Origin: Roseburia hominis
GTDB taxonomy: Bacteria > Bacillota > Clostridia > Lachnospirales > Lachnospiraceae
Direction of reading: 5' to 3'
NCBI GenBank assembly: GCA_040702975.1
Contig: CP159990.1
Location: forward strand, 1,922,001 to 1,986,000
DNA: 64,000 nt
The translations under genes were made by a program, and so were the position numbers. The notes beneath the pieces are model-generated. The model was not told where the DNA came from. It saw only the letters and a list, made by a program, of their open reading frames with translations, and made no database searches. Positions 42,614 to 50,564 of the stretch are shown piece after piece (position 1 is the stretch's first letter; each line of letters begins with the position of its first letter).

Positions 42614-44365
42614 ATGTCTGAGAGACGAGTGATCATGCTGGGGAACGAAGCGATTGCCCGGGGCGCATATGAGGCAGGAGTAAAGGTCTCCGCCGCTTAT
42701 CCCGGAACACCCAGCACGGAAATAAGTGAATATTTAGTGCAATACAAGGAGGACGTATACGCAGAGTGGTCCCCGAATGAAAAAGTGGCTACCGAGGTGG
42801 CAATCGGCGCGAGCGTGTCAGGAGTACGTTCTATGGCCTGTATGAAGCATGTGGGACTCAACGTGGCGTCCGACCCGCTTTACACCGTATCGTATATGGG
42901 GGTAAACGGCGGTATGATGGTGGTCGTAGCCGATGACCCGGGACTTTATAGTTCCCAGAATGAGCAGGATACCCGTATGGTGGCAAGAGCTGCCCAGGTT
43001 CCTGTGATCGAACCCTCTGACAGCGCGGAAGCAAAGGATTTTGTAAAACGTGCTTTTGAGATCAGTGAGCAGTTCGACCGCCCGGTGATTTTCAGAACGA
43101 CGACGAGACTTGCGCATTCGCAGGGACTGGTCACCTTAAAGGACCGGGAAGAGATAGAAGACAAGCCCTATGTAAAGAATATCCAGAAGACGGTCATGAT
43201 GCCGGGAAATGCGAAGATCCGCCATGTCGAGATCGAGAAGAGGAACAAAGAGCTTGCGGAAGCGGCAAATACACTGGATCTGAACCGGATCGAGATGAAG
43301 GACACGAAGATCGGCGTGATCACCAGTGGAATCCCGTACCAGTATGTGAAGGAGGCCCTGCCGAATGCGTCTGTGCTGAAGCTGGGACTTGTCAATCCAT
43401 TGCCGCGAAAACTGATTGAGGAATTTGCTTCGAAGGTGGAGACGCTTTATATCGTAGAAGAATTGGATCCGGTCATCGAAGAACAGGTCAGATCCTGGGG
43501 CATAAAGGCCATCGGAAAAGAGATTTTCACGGTGCAGGGCGAATACAGTGCAAACATGATCCGCAAGGCGATTTTAAAAGAAGAATTACAGATCAAGGAG
43601 CCGGCAAAAGCGCCGGGACGTCCGCCGATTCTGTGCCCGGGCTGTCCGCACAGAAGCGTGTACTATGTGCTTAAGAAGCTGGGACTTCATGCGGCCGGAG
43701 ACATCGGCTGCTACACTCTGGGAGCAGTGGCACCGCTCAGTGTGGTGGATACGACGATCTGTATGGGAGCCAGCATCTCCAGTCTTCACGGAATGGAGAA
43801 GGCAAAAGGGAAGGAATACATAAAGAATTGGGTAGCAGTGATCGGTGATTCGACCTTCCTTCATACGGGAGTGAATTCCCTTATGAACATGATGTACAAC
43901 AAAGCGACCGGAACGGTTCTGATCCTGGATAACTCCACGACAGGTATGACAGGACATCAGGATCATGCGGCGACCGGAAAGACCCTGCAGGGCGACCCCA
44001 CCTGGGCCATTGATATTCCGGCACTTTGCAGGGCAATCGGCGTGAAGAATGTAGTGGAAGTTAACGCATTTGACATCGAACTTCTGGAGAAGACCGTGAA
44101 GGAAGAGGTGGCAAAGGACGAGGTTTCTGTCATCATCACGAAGACTCCCTGCGTGCTGCTTAGTAAAGCGAAAAAGCCGTTATATCGTGCGATTCCGGAC
44201 AAATGCAAAAAGTGCGGTATGTGCATGAAGCCGGGCTGTCCGGCCATGACGAAGGCAGCGGACGGAACGATCCGAATCGATGATACGATGTGTACCGGCT
44301 GTGGACTTTGTGATTCCCTTTGTAAATTCGGGGCGATTGAACTGGTAAAGGAAGGTGACAGATAA
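42614..44365 (+). CDS. iorA: Indolepyruvate:ferredoxin oxidoreductase, alpha subunit
   Basis: About 583 residues. IorA binds thiamine diphosphate and oxidatively decarboxylates arylpyruvates to arylacetyl-CoA, passing electrons to ferredoxin. It has VSAAYPGTPSTEISEYL, KHVGLNVASDPLYT, the TPP region ILCPGCPHRSVYYVL and GDIGCYTLGAVAPL, and a C-terminal two-cluster ferredoxin domain CKKCGMCMKPGCPA and CTGCGLCDSLCKFGAIEL. ATG 42614 follows AAGGAAGGAAG. It overlaps iorB by one base (TAATG). The paaK and ACT genes complete a likely operon. Confidence 0.93.
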   Translation: MSERRVIMLGNEAIARGAYEAGVKVSAAYPGTPSTEISEYLVQYKEDVYAEWSPNEKVATEVAIGASVSGVRSMACMKHVGLNVASDPLYTVSYMGVNGGMMVVVADDPGLYSSQNEQDTRMVARAAQVPVIEPSDSAEAKDFVKRAFEISEQFDRPVIFRTTTRLAHSQGLVTLKDREEIEDKPYVKNIQKTVMMPGNAKIRHVEIEKRNKELAEAANTLDLNRIEMKDTKIGVITSGIPYQYVKEALPNASVLKLGLVNPLPRKLIEEFASKVETLYIVEELDPVIEEQVRSWGIKAIGKEIFTVQGEYSANMIRKAILKEELQIKEPAKAPGRPPILCPGCPHRSVYYVLKKLGLHAAGDIGCYTLGAVAPLSVVDTTICMGASISSLHGMEKAKGKEYIKNWVAVIGDSTFLHTGVNSLMNMMYNKATGTVLILDNSTTGMTGHQDHAATGKTLQGDPTWAIDIPALCRAIGVKNVVEVNAFDIELLEKTVKEEVAKDEVSVIITKTPCVLLSKAKKPLYRAIPDKCKKCGMCMKPGCPAMTKAADGTIRIDDTMCTGCGLCDSLCKFGAIELVKEGDR

Positions 44366-44934
44366 TGGCAGCAAAAAATATTATGATCGTAGGAGTCGGC
44401 GGCCAGGGAACTTTGCTCACCAGCCGTATCTTAGGAGGAATTGCCCTCCAGGGAGGCTATGATGTGAAGCTCTCTGAGGTGCACGGAATGGCACAAAGAG
44501 GCGGAAGCGTTGTGACGTTTGTACGCTATGGAGAAGATGTGGCAGAGCCGATCGTAGAGGAAGGTCAGGCAGATGTCCTGATCGCATTTGAGAGACTGGA
44601 AGCCCTCCGGTATGCGCATTTCCTCAAACCGGACGGCGCCCTTGTGGTAAATGACTGGAGAATCGATCCGATGCCGGTCGTGATCGGTGCGGCCGAGTAT
44701 CCGGAAGGAATTCTGGAAGGGCTGGAAAAAGAATACAAGGTTTACGCCGTAAATGCCACCGAGGAGGCAAAGAAGCTGGGAAATTCCAGAACTTTTAATC
44801 TGATCGTGCTCGGCGTGGCTGCGCAGCATATGGATTTCACGAAAGAGCAGTGGTATGAGGTGATCGAACGCACGGTACCGCCGAAGACGGTTGAAATTAA
44901 CAAAAAAGCGTTTGATGTAGGTTATACGCTTTAA
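44365..44934 (+). CDS. iorB: Indolepyruvate oxidoreductase, beta subunit
   Basis: A 189-residue gamma-type subunit of 2-oxoacid:ferredoxin oxidoreductases. It contains MIVGVGGQGTLLTSRILGGIA, VKLSEVHGMAQRGGSVVTFVR and DVLIAFERLEALRYAHFLKPDG, as in IorB. It pairs with IorA to form the active enzyme. Its ATG lies within the iorA stop region, which favours equal synthesis of the two subunits. Confidence 0.93.
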   Translation: MAAKNIMIVGVGGQGTLLTSRILGGIALQGGYDVKLSEVHGMAQRGGSVVTFVRYGEDVAEPIVEEGQADVLIAFERLEALRYAHFLKPDGALVVNDWRIDPMPVVIGAAEYPEGILEGLEKEYKVYAVNATEEAKKLGNSRTFNLIVLGVAAQHMDFTKEQWYEVIERTVPPKTVEINKKAFDVGYTL

Positions 44935-44957
44935 ATAAAAATGAAGGAGAAGAAGTG

Positions 44958-46274
44958 ATGGACTGGAAAGAAAGGATCAGAGATCCAAAGATGGAGTGCG
45001 CAAGTCTTGACGAGATTCGTACGCTCCAGGGAAAGAAACTGGTAGACCTTGTGAACCGGGTATATGGAGTAGTCCCGTTTTACACCAGAAAGATGAAGGA
45101 GCTTGGTGTGGAACCGGGCGATATCCGCGGAATTGAGGATATCACGAAGCTGCCTTATACGACCAAGGAAGATCTGCGTGACAATTACCCGTTCGGGCTG
45201 GTCGCAGTTCCGGAAAAGGACGTAGCGAGGGTGCAGGGTTCCTCAGGAACGACAGGAAAACTCACGATTGCGGCATATTCCAAGAACGACGTAGACCTCT
45301 GGGCAGAGTGTGTGGCACGCTGTCTCACCATGGCGGGTCTTACCAATGAAGACAGGATTCACGTATGCTATGGATATGGTCTGTTCACCGGCGGTATGGG
45401 AATTGACGAGGGAGCGCGTGCTCTGGGAGCAACAGCGATTCCGATGTCCGCAGGAAATACCCAGCGACAGATGATGTGTATGGAAGACTTCGGTGCAACA
45501 GCATTTGCATGTACCCCGTCCTATGCGCTGCATCTTGCAGAGTCTATGGCAGAGGCAGGCGTTGTAGATCGTCTGAAGATCAAGGCAGGTATCCACGGAG
45601 CGGAGCCCTGGACCGAGGAGATGCGTAGGAAGATCGAAAGCATTTTACATATTAATTGTTTCGATATTTATGGACTTTGCGAGGTCCTTGGACCTGGTGT
45701 GGCTCAGGATTGTATCCACCATAAAGGCCTGCATATTCATCACGATCACTTCTTCCCGGAGATTTTGAATCCGGCAGACCAGAGTCCCTGCGCGGAAGGA
45801 GAACTTGGCGAGCTGACATTTACCACACTTTCCAAGGAGGCAATGCCGCTGATCCGCTACCGCACGAAGGATCTGACCAGTATCAGCTATGGAACCTGTG
45901 ACTGCGGAAGAACCCTGCCGCGGATTTCCAAGTTCAAGGGACGTACCGATGATATGAAGGTCATCAGAGGAGTGAATGTTTTCCCGACGCAGGTTGAGAC
46001 CGCACTTCTGAAGATGGGCGGAGAGGTCGCACCGCATTACCTGATGATCGTAGACAGAGAGAACAACATGGATACGCTCACCGTTATGGTGGAGGTAGAC
46101 GAGAGATTCTTCTCCGACGAGATCAGACAGCTCGATGCTTTGAAGAAGAAAATCGGCGCTGTGCTGAAACAGGCACTTGGCATTTCAGTCATCGTAAAGC
46201 TGGTTGAGCCGAAGACCATTGAGAGAAGCGAAGGTAAGGCGAAACGCGTGATCGACCGCAGAAATCTTGTATAA
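44958..46274 (+). CDS. paaK: Phenylacetate-CoA ligase-type enzyme
   Basis: About 438 residues of the ANL superfamily in the PaaK group. It has VQGSSGTTGKLTIAAYS (ATP-binding loop), CYGYGLFTGGMG, GIHGAEPWTEEMR, IYGLCEVLGPGVAQDC, LIRYRTKDLT and KGRTDDMKVIRGVNVFPTQVE. In the ior context it probably runs arylacetyl-CoA to arylacetate with ATP formation, so that aromatic amino acid fermentation yields energy; the direction is inferred. GAAGGAG precedes ATG 44958; a GTG is at 44955. Confidence 0.92.
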   Translation: MDWKERIRDPKMECASLDEIRTLQGKKLVDLVNRVYGVVPFYTRKMKELGVEPGDIRGIEDITKLPYTTKEDLRDNYPFGLVAVPEKDVARVQGSSGTTGKLTIAAYSKNDVDLWAECVARCLTMAGLTNEDRIHVCYGYGLFTGGMGIDEGARALGATAIPMSAGNTQRQMMCMEDFGATAFACTPSYALHLAESMAEAGVVDRLKIKAGIHGAEPWTEEMRRKIESILHINCFDIYGLCEVLGPGVAQDCIHHKGLHIHHDHFFPEILNPADQSPCAEGELGELTFTTLSKEAMPLIRYRTKDLTSISYGTCDCGRTLPRISKFKGRTDDMKVIRGVNVFPTQVETALLKMGGEVAPHYLMIVDRENNMDTLTVMVEVDERFFSDEIRQLDALKKKIGAVLKQALGISVIVKLVEPKTIERSEGKAKRVIDRRNLV

Positions 46275-46288
46275 AGGGGGAAATGACT

Positions 46289-46726
46289 ATGACGATTAAA
46301 CAGTTGTCCGTATTTTTGGAAAATCGTTCCGGACGGTTAGATGAGGTCCTGGACGTACTGGGAAATAACGGCGTGAATATTGTGGCGCTCAGTCTTGCGG
46401 ATACTTCTGACTATGGTATGCTCCGCATGATCGTGAGCGATCCGAAAAAGGGCCGCGAGGTGCTGAAGACAAATGGGATTACCGCAATGCTCACAGATGT
46501 GGTCGCACTCCGGGTTCCGCACGCGACAGGTTCTCTGGCAAAAGCGATGCATGAGATTGTGGAGGGCGGCGTGAATGTGGAATATATGTATGCGTTTGCA
46601 AATGGAGCGGACGCCTCCGCAGTGATCAAAAGTGATGATCCGGGGAAGGTAGTGGAACTTTTACGCAGCAGCGGATTTGATGTCTGGAAAGAGGACGAGG
46701 CGTATCACGCAAATATTATGAAATAG
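46289..46726 (+). CDS. ACT-domain amino-acid-binding protein
   Basis: About 145 residues made of two ACT repeats: IKQLSVFLENRSGRLDEVLDVLGNNGVNIVALSLAD, then GSLAKAMHEIVEGGVNVEYMYAFAN. ACT pairs bind amino acids and sense their level. Its place after paaK suggests it monitors aromatic amino acids for the arylpyruvate pathway; such genes often accompany iorAB-paaK (from memory of gene neighbourhoods). ATG 46289 has GGGGG eight bases upstream; ATG 46283 is too close to it. Confidence 0.85.
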   Translation: MTIKQLSVFLENRSGRLDEVLDVLGNNGVNIVALSLADTSDYGMLRMIVSDPKKGREVLKTNGITAMLTDVVALRVPHATGSLAKAMHEIVEGGVNVEYMYAFANGADASAVIKSDDPGKVVELLRSSGFDVWKEDEAYHANIMK

Positions 46727-46742
46727 CAGAATTATAACCTGA

Positions 46743-46775
46743 CGGAAGGTCTTTTGGATCTTCCGCCAGATTTTC
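46743..46775 (+). terminator. Terminator after the ACT gene
   Basis: CGGAAGGTC at 46743-46751 pairs with GATCTTCCG at 46757-46765 (one wobble), followed by a TTTT stretch at 46771-46774. Confidence 0.75.
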
Positions 46776-46824
46776 GTTGCCAGGTATACCTAAGTGAAAG
46801 TCCAGTGGGCCTTCATCCCGGTAT
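46776..46824 (+). repeat. Terminator-linked palindromic repeat, copy 4
   Basis: GTTGCCAGGTATACCTAAG opens the copy, followed by TGAAAGTCC and GGGCCTTCA as a degraded central stem and ATCCCGGT at the end. It directly follows the terminator's T-run. Confidence 0.75.
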
Positions 46825-47017
46825 GCTTTGCAACAGAAAGAGAGCGGGAGGCCCTACGAATAGAACCTCCTGCTCTCCAATACACAATACATTGAACAAT
46901 ATTATTCTAACAGCTATTTGGGAAAATGTAAAGAAAAATTGAAAAAAAGTCGCATTTTCTATATAAAATAGAATGTGCAGAAGCACATTTTTCGCGCGCG
47001 AGCGGACTACGTAGCAG

Positions 47018-47060
47018 CAAAAAATAAAAGAGATCGCACAAAAGTGCAACCTCTTTTATT
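47018..47060 (-). terminator. Terminator of the cold-shock gene
   Basis: AATAAAAGAG at 47023-47032 pairs with CTCTTTTATT at 47051-47060, with an inner GCAC/GTGC stem and loop AAAA. On the minus strand a T-run follows at 47018-47024. Confidence 0.8.
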
Positions 47061-47135
47061 CTTTTCATCTTATTTTATGCATCGCTTTTAGATATATGAT
47101 AGAACTGATACTTAAAAGGCACACTAAAAATCAGA

Positions 47136-47336
47136 TTAAAGTTTTGTTACATTGACAGCCTGAGGACCCTTCTCGCCCTCGATTACTTCGAATTCAACTT
47201 CCTGGCTCTCTTCAAGACTCTTGTAGCCTTCCATATTCAAGCCGCTGTAATGAACGAACACGTCATGCCCTGTCTCGTCAGAAATGAACCCGTAGCCCTT
47301 CTGGTTGTTAAACCATTTCACGGTACCTTTCTTCAT
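47136..47336 (-). CDS. cspA: Cold-shock protein
   Basis: A 66-residue single OB-fold protein that binds single-stranded RNA and DNA and melts RNA structure in the cold. It has [20 protein letters not shown] (RNP1) and DVFVHYSGL (RNP2-like), and the usual end [10 protein letters not shown]. The start at 47336 has GGAGGTAATACC before it; the frame is open further upstream to 47411 but that part is the untranslated leader. A promoter at 47416-47444 on the minus strand gives a leader of about 75 bases, common for csp genes under post-transcriptional control. Confidence 0.95.
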   Translation of the reverse strand: MKKGTVKWFNNQKGYGFISDETGHDVFVHYSGLNMEGYKSLEESQEVEFEVIEGEKGPQAVNVTKL

Positions 47337-47415
47337 GGTATTACCTCCAATAATGATCCATAGGCAAAATGTTAAAAAACACACCTTACCTATTATGTAA
47401 ATACGATACATTTAA

Positions 47416-47444
47416 ACTCTATCATGCATTCGTTAAAACGTCAA
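47416..47444 (-). promoter_or_regulatory. Promoter of the cold-shock gene
   Basis: On the minus strand TTGACG (47439-47444), a 17-base spacer, and TAGAGT (47416-47421). Confidence 0.55.
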
Positions 47445-47670
47445 TAGTTTAGGGAAAATGCGAAAAAAACTGTGCATTTTGTATAAAAGACGAAAAAAAT
47501 TATTGCTATTATGAATCCTGGACCGAGTTATAGATACGGGAGATGGCTCTGATAAAAAATCAAACGGAAAAACAGGGCAGTTAGGATAGGAGAAAAGATG
47601 AAGAAACATAAAATAACAGGTAGAATGATGTATGTTCATTTCGGAAAATGAGAAAAATAGGAGGCAAAAG

Positions 47671-47800
47671 AGTTTACTTTCTTTCTGTTTTTTGGTAAAC
47701 TACATCTGTTACGGACATGATGGTACCGGACTTGCGGTGATGCAGTATGTCATGCCCTGACATGTAACCGGGTGTGCGGGAGATGAGAGCCCCCGTATAC
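47671..47800 (+). promoter_or_regulatory. Structured leader before the purine permease, class not recognised
   Basis: Possible stems: AGTTTAC 47671-47677 with GTAAACT 47695-47701; GTTAC 47708-47712 with GTAAC 47764-47768; ATGTCA 47747-47752 with TGACAT 47758-47763; and GTGTGCGGG 47772-47780 with CCCGTATAC 47792-47800. The purine riboswitch core (its conserved TATA, TTTCTACC and CCGTAAA blocks) is absent. There is no T-run, so control of translation would be more likely than termination. Confidence 0.35.
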
Positions 47801-47831
47801 TGTAGTATTTACTAACAGAGGAGGAAAACAC

Positions 47832-49214
47832 ATGTTAGAGAAGTTATTCAAGCTGAAAGAGAACAACACCACTGTAAAGACTGAGGTTCTCGCCGGTATT
47901 ACGACGTTTATGACGATGGCGTATATCCTGGCGGTCAATCCGAGTATTCTTGCAGCGACGGGAATGGATCAGGGCGCCGTTTTTACCGCTACCGCACTTG
48001 CATCATTCCTTGGAACAGTATGTATGGCGCTTTTTGCGAATTATCCCTTCGCGCTTGCACCGGGCATGGGGCTGAATGCCTATTTTGCTTATACGGTCGT
48101 AATGGGATATGGGTATTCATGGCAGGTGGCCCTGGCAGCCGTATTCGTAGAAGGAGTGATCTTTATCGTCCTTTCTGTAACAAATGTGCGTGAAGCGATT
48201 TTTAATGCGATTCCGGCAAATTTAAAAGCGGCGGTCAGCGTTGGTATTGGTCTGTTCATCGCATTTATCGGACTCCAGAACGCTAAGATCGTGATCGGAG
48301 GCTCCACACTGCTTCAGTTATTCTCTTTGGACGAATATAATCAGGTAAATGGAGTAGAGGCAACGTTTAACGATGTTGGAATTACCGTGCTTTTGGCAAT
48401 TATCGGCGTTATTATCACCGCGATCATGGTCGTGAAAAATATCAAAGGAAATATTCTCTGGGGTATTTTGATCACCTGGATCCTGGGAATTATCTGTCAG
48501 TTTGCGGGAATCTATGTACCGAACCCGGAATTGGGATTCTATGGACTCCTTCCGGATTTCAGCAGCGGTATTTCTATACCGAGTCTGGCACCGGTATTCT
48601 GTAAGATGGATTTCAGCAGCGTATTTTCACTGAATTTTGTAGTTGTTATTTTTGCATTCCTTTTTGTGGATCTGTTCGATACGATCGGAACGCTGATCGG
48701 TGTATCTTCAAAGGCGGGAATGCTGGATAAAGAAGGAAAACTTCCGAGAATCAAGGGAGCGCTTCTTGCAGATGCAGTTGCGACAACAGCAGGTGCAGCA
48801 CTTGGTACTTCTACGACAACGACATTCGTAGAAAGTGCTTCCGGCGTAAGCGAGGGTGGACGTACCGGTCTGACCGCGATGACAACGGCGATCCTGTTTG
48901 GTCTGTCCTTGTTCCTGTCACCGATTTTCCTTGCAATTCCTTCCTTTGCAACGGCTCCGGCATTGATCGTAGTTGGCTTCTATATGTTCTCTAATGTGGT
49001 CAATATTAACTTTAACGATTTCAGCGAAGCGATTCCGTGCTATATCTGTATCGCGGCAATGCCGTTCTTTTATAGCATTTCCGAAGGAATTTCTATGGGA
49101 GTGATCTCTTATGTAGGAATCAACCTGCTGACAGGAAAAGTGAAAGATAAGAAAATCAGCGTACTGATGTATGTATTGGCAGTATTGTTCATTCTGAAAT
49201 ATATTCTGCTGTAA
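47832..49214 (+). CDS. NCS2-family purine permease (PbuG/AzgA type)
   Basis: A 460-residue membrane protein with 12-14 hydrophobic segments. It has the AzgA-like features VLAGITTFMTMAYILAVNPSILA, LAPGMGLNAYFAYTVV, VGIGLFIAFIGLQNAKIV, FVDLFDTIGTLIGVSSKAGML and LGTSTTTTFVESASGVSEGGRTGLTA. It imports hypoxanthine, guanine or adenine with protons (family knowledge). RBS AGAGGAGG precedes the ATG. The deaminases at 34-35 kb would make purine bases usable by it, but they are not linked. Confidence 0.92.
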   Translation: MLEKLFKLKENNTTVKTEVLAGITTFMTMAYILAVNPSILAATGMDQGAVFTATALASFLGTVCMALFANYPFALAPGMGLNAYFAYTVVMGYGYSWQVALAAVFVEGVIFIVLSVTNVREAIFNAIPANLKAAVSVGIGLFIAFIGLQNAKIVIGGSTLLQLFSLDEYNQVNGVEATFNDVGITVLLAIIGVIITAIMVVKNIKGNILWGILITWILGIICQFAGIYVPNPELGFYGLLPDFSSGISIPSLAPVFCKMDFSSVFSLNFVVVIFAFLFVDLFDTIGTLIGVSSKAGMLDKEGKLPRIKGALLADAVATTAGAALGTSTTTTFVESASGVSEGGRTGLTAMTTAILFGLSLFLSPIFLAIPSFATAPALIVVGFYMFSNVVNINFNDFSEAIPCYICIAAMPFFYSISEGISMGVISYVGINLLTGKVKDKKISVLMYVLAVLFILKYILL

Positions 49215-49246
49215 GTGATGTATATTCTTTTGTAAGAAAAAACGAA

Positions 49247-49285
49247 AAGGCAGATGCCCTTTTGGACATCTGCCTTCAGTTTTTT
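49247..49285 (+). terminator. Terminator after the NCS2 permease
   Basis: AAGGCAGATG at 49247-49256 pairs with CATCTGCCTT at 49267-49276, followed by TTTTTT at 49280-49285. Confidence 0.85.
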
Positions 49286-49553
49286 CGGAAACAAAGTTTC
49301 CATTTGAGAGAAAAGGAACTGAAGCTGAATGAGAGAATATTCAGTTCCTATGGAGGGTAAAACAATATATAGTATCGTCCGGTTTGGACGTCGCTGTTTG
49401 GTCCGGGTACCCGTCTTTTATGTCGCCTGCAACTTTATGTTAATAGTATACAAGATAATTGTGACGGGAATATGGACATGGGATAAAAGGATTCTAAAAT
49501 TTCGGAAGGAATTCTTAAGATGAACGCCGAATTTGTGAAAAATCTATAAATTA

Positions 49554-49583
49554 TTGACAATGCCAGTGAATAAGAAGTATAGT
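49554..49583 (+). promoter_or_regulatory. Promoter of the DUF975 gene
   Basis: TTGACA at 49554-49559, an 18-base spacer, and TATAGT at 49578-49583, about 50 bases before the ATG. Confidence 0.7.
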
Positions 49584-49635
49584 AATAGAAACAGAGATGA
49601 TGTTCTGTTTGCAGTACAAACAGAGGAGGAGAAAG

Positions 49636-50433
49636 ATGATGTGGAACAGGGTAGAACTGAAGGCTAGAGGCAAAGCCGCTTTTATGAAAAACTATATCGC
49701 CTGTGTGGTAGTTGCTTTAGTGGCGGCACTTTTTGCAGGTGAAGCGGCGTCAGGCGGAACAAATCTGCGGTTTAATTTTAACAATAGGAATTCGAATGTG
49801 GGAGTAGAAGATTATTTTGGGAACAACTTCGACTATTCCACGGGTGACGACCTCGATGATTTTGCAGAGGGATATTTTGACGGGATTGCGGAATCCGGTT
49901 TAGGGAGAGCTCTGCTTGGCTGGTTCAGTATATGGGTCATAATTATAAGTTTGATTATGATAGTAGTGAAAATATTAGTGGGAAATGTGCTGGAAGTAGG
50001 AAGCGCGCGTTTCTTTGTACTCAACCAGACCGGACAGCCGGGAATTGCTACGATTTTGGACGGATTTAAGTCGGGACATTACGGGAATATCGCAATAACG
50101 CTGTTCCTCAGAGATCTCTACATTGGATTGTGGTCCCTGTTATTTGTGATTCCGGGAATCATTAAATCGTATGAATATCTGATGGTACCGTATATTCTGG
50201 CGGAGAATCCTGGCATGGACAGAAGCGAGGCGTTTAAGATCAGCAAGCAGATGATGAATGGTCAGAAGTGGGCAGCCTTTGTGATGGAACTGTCATTTTT
50301 AGGCTGGTATCTGTTGGGCTCGATATGCGGACTGGTGTCTCTGTTCTTTACGAATCCGTATCGGGAGGCCACCTTTGCGGAGATGTATTCCTATAATAAG
50401 ATGATGGCTTACCAGCAAGGATATATCAGATAG
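49636..50433 (+). CDS. DUF975 family membrane protein
   Basis: About 265 residues. The opening WNRVELKARGKAAFMKNYIACVVVALVAALF is the DUF975 signature, and three or four further membrane segments follow (WVIIISLIMIVVKILV, LFVIPGIIKSYEYLMVPYIL, SFLGWYLLGSICGLVSLFF). The late RSEAFKISKQMMNGQKW and NPYREATFAEMYSY motifs are also typical. Function is unknown. ATG 49636 is chosen for GGAGGAGAAAG directly before it; the longer frame from 49597 lacks an RBS. Confidence 0.87.
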   Translation: MMWNRVELKARGKAAFMKNYIACVVVALVAALFAGEAASGGTNLRFNFNNRNSNVGVEDYFGNNFDYSTGDDLDDFAEGYFDGIAESGLGRALLGWFSIWVIIISLIMIVVKILVGNVLEVGSARFFVLNQTGQPGIATILDGFKSGHYGNIAITLFLRDLYIGLWSLLFVIPGIIKSYEYLMVPYILAENPGMDRSEAFKISKQMMNGQKWAAFVMELSFLGWYLLGSICGLVSLFFTNPYREATFAEMYSYNKMMAYQQGYIR

Positions 50434-50464
50434 ATTGCGTCAGGCCCTGCCTGGCATATATATG

Positions 50465-50564
50465 GAAAAAAGGGACTGTTCCCTGAAATCGGAAGGCATT
50501 TTCTAAAGTGGTAATGACCGTTTTAGAAGGTACGATCCGATTTCAGGTGAACAGTCCTTTTTTT
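50465..50564. repeat. Long near-perfect inverted repeat, bidirectional terminator
   Basis: Arms of about 28 bp, 50465-50492 and 50536-50564, share AAAAAAGGGACTGTTC and CCTGAAATCGGA with one bulge and one wobble. An inner stem TTCTAAA/TTTAGAA (50501-50507, 50522-50528) lies between them. T-runs lie outside on both strands. It sits between convergent genes and overlaps the stop of the binding-protein gene. Confidence 0.8.

Larger units (their letters stand above)
46727..47135. other. Gene-free interval rich in hairpins
   Basis: About 410 bases between the ACT and csp genes. In order: terminator 46743-46775, palindromic repeat copy 4, an 11 bp hairpin at 46841-46876 (AGAGCGGGAGG/CCTCCTGCTCT), a possible alternative stem GCATTTTCTAT/ATAGAATGTGC overlapping a hairpin AATGTGC/GCACATT plus T-run at 46972-46992, and the csp terminator at 47018-47060. 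No gene was supported. Confidence 0.7.
47337..47831. other. Divergent region with csp promoter and NCS2 leader
   Basis: About 495 bases. The left part holds the csp leader and promoter. The middle (47445-47660) is AT-rich with no supported gene. The right part (47671-47800) is an apparently structured leader before the NCS2 permease gene. Confidence 0.6.
49215..49635. other. Gene-free interval before the DUF975 gene
   Basis: About 420 bases holding the NCS2 terminator (49247-49285) and the DUF975 promoter (49554-49583). A 64-codon frame at 49329-49523 is present but its protein has no recognisable features and its codon use looks random. Confidence 0.55.

Noticed and set aside
46754..46942. 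A 62-codon frame after the ACT gene.
   Set aside because: It runs through the terminator, repeat copy 4 and another hairpin; no RBS.
47671..47800. Purine riboswitch for the NCS2 permease.
   Set aside because: The conserved core blocks of the class are absent, although stems are present; reported only as an unclassified leader.
49329..49523. A 64-codon frame before the DUF975 gene.
   Set aside because: A purine-rich stretch precedes the ATG, but the protein has no recognisable features, and the DUF975 promoter just follows it; not convincing as a gene.
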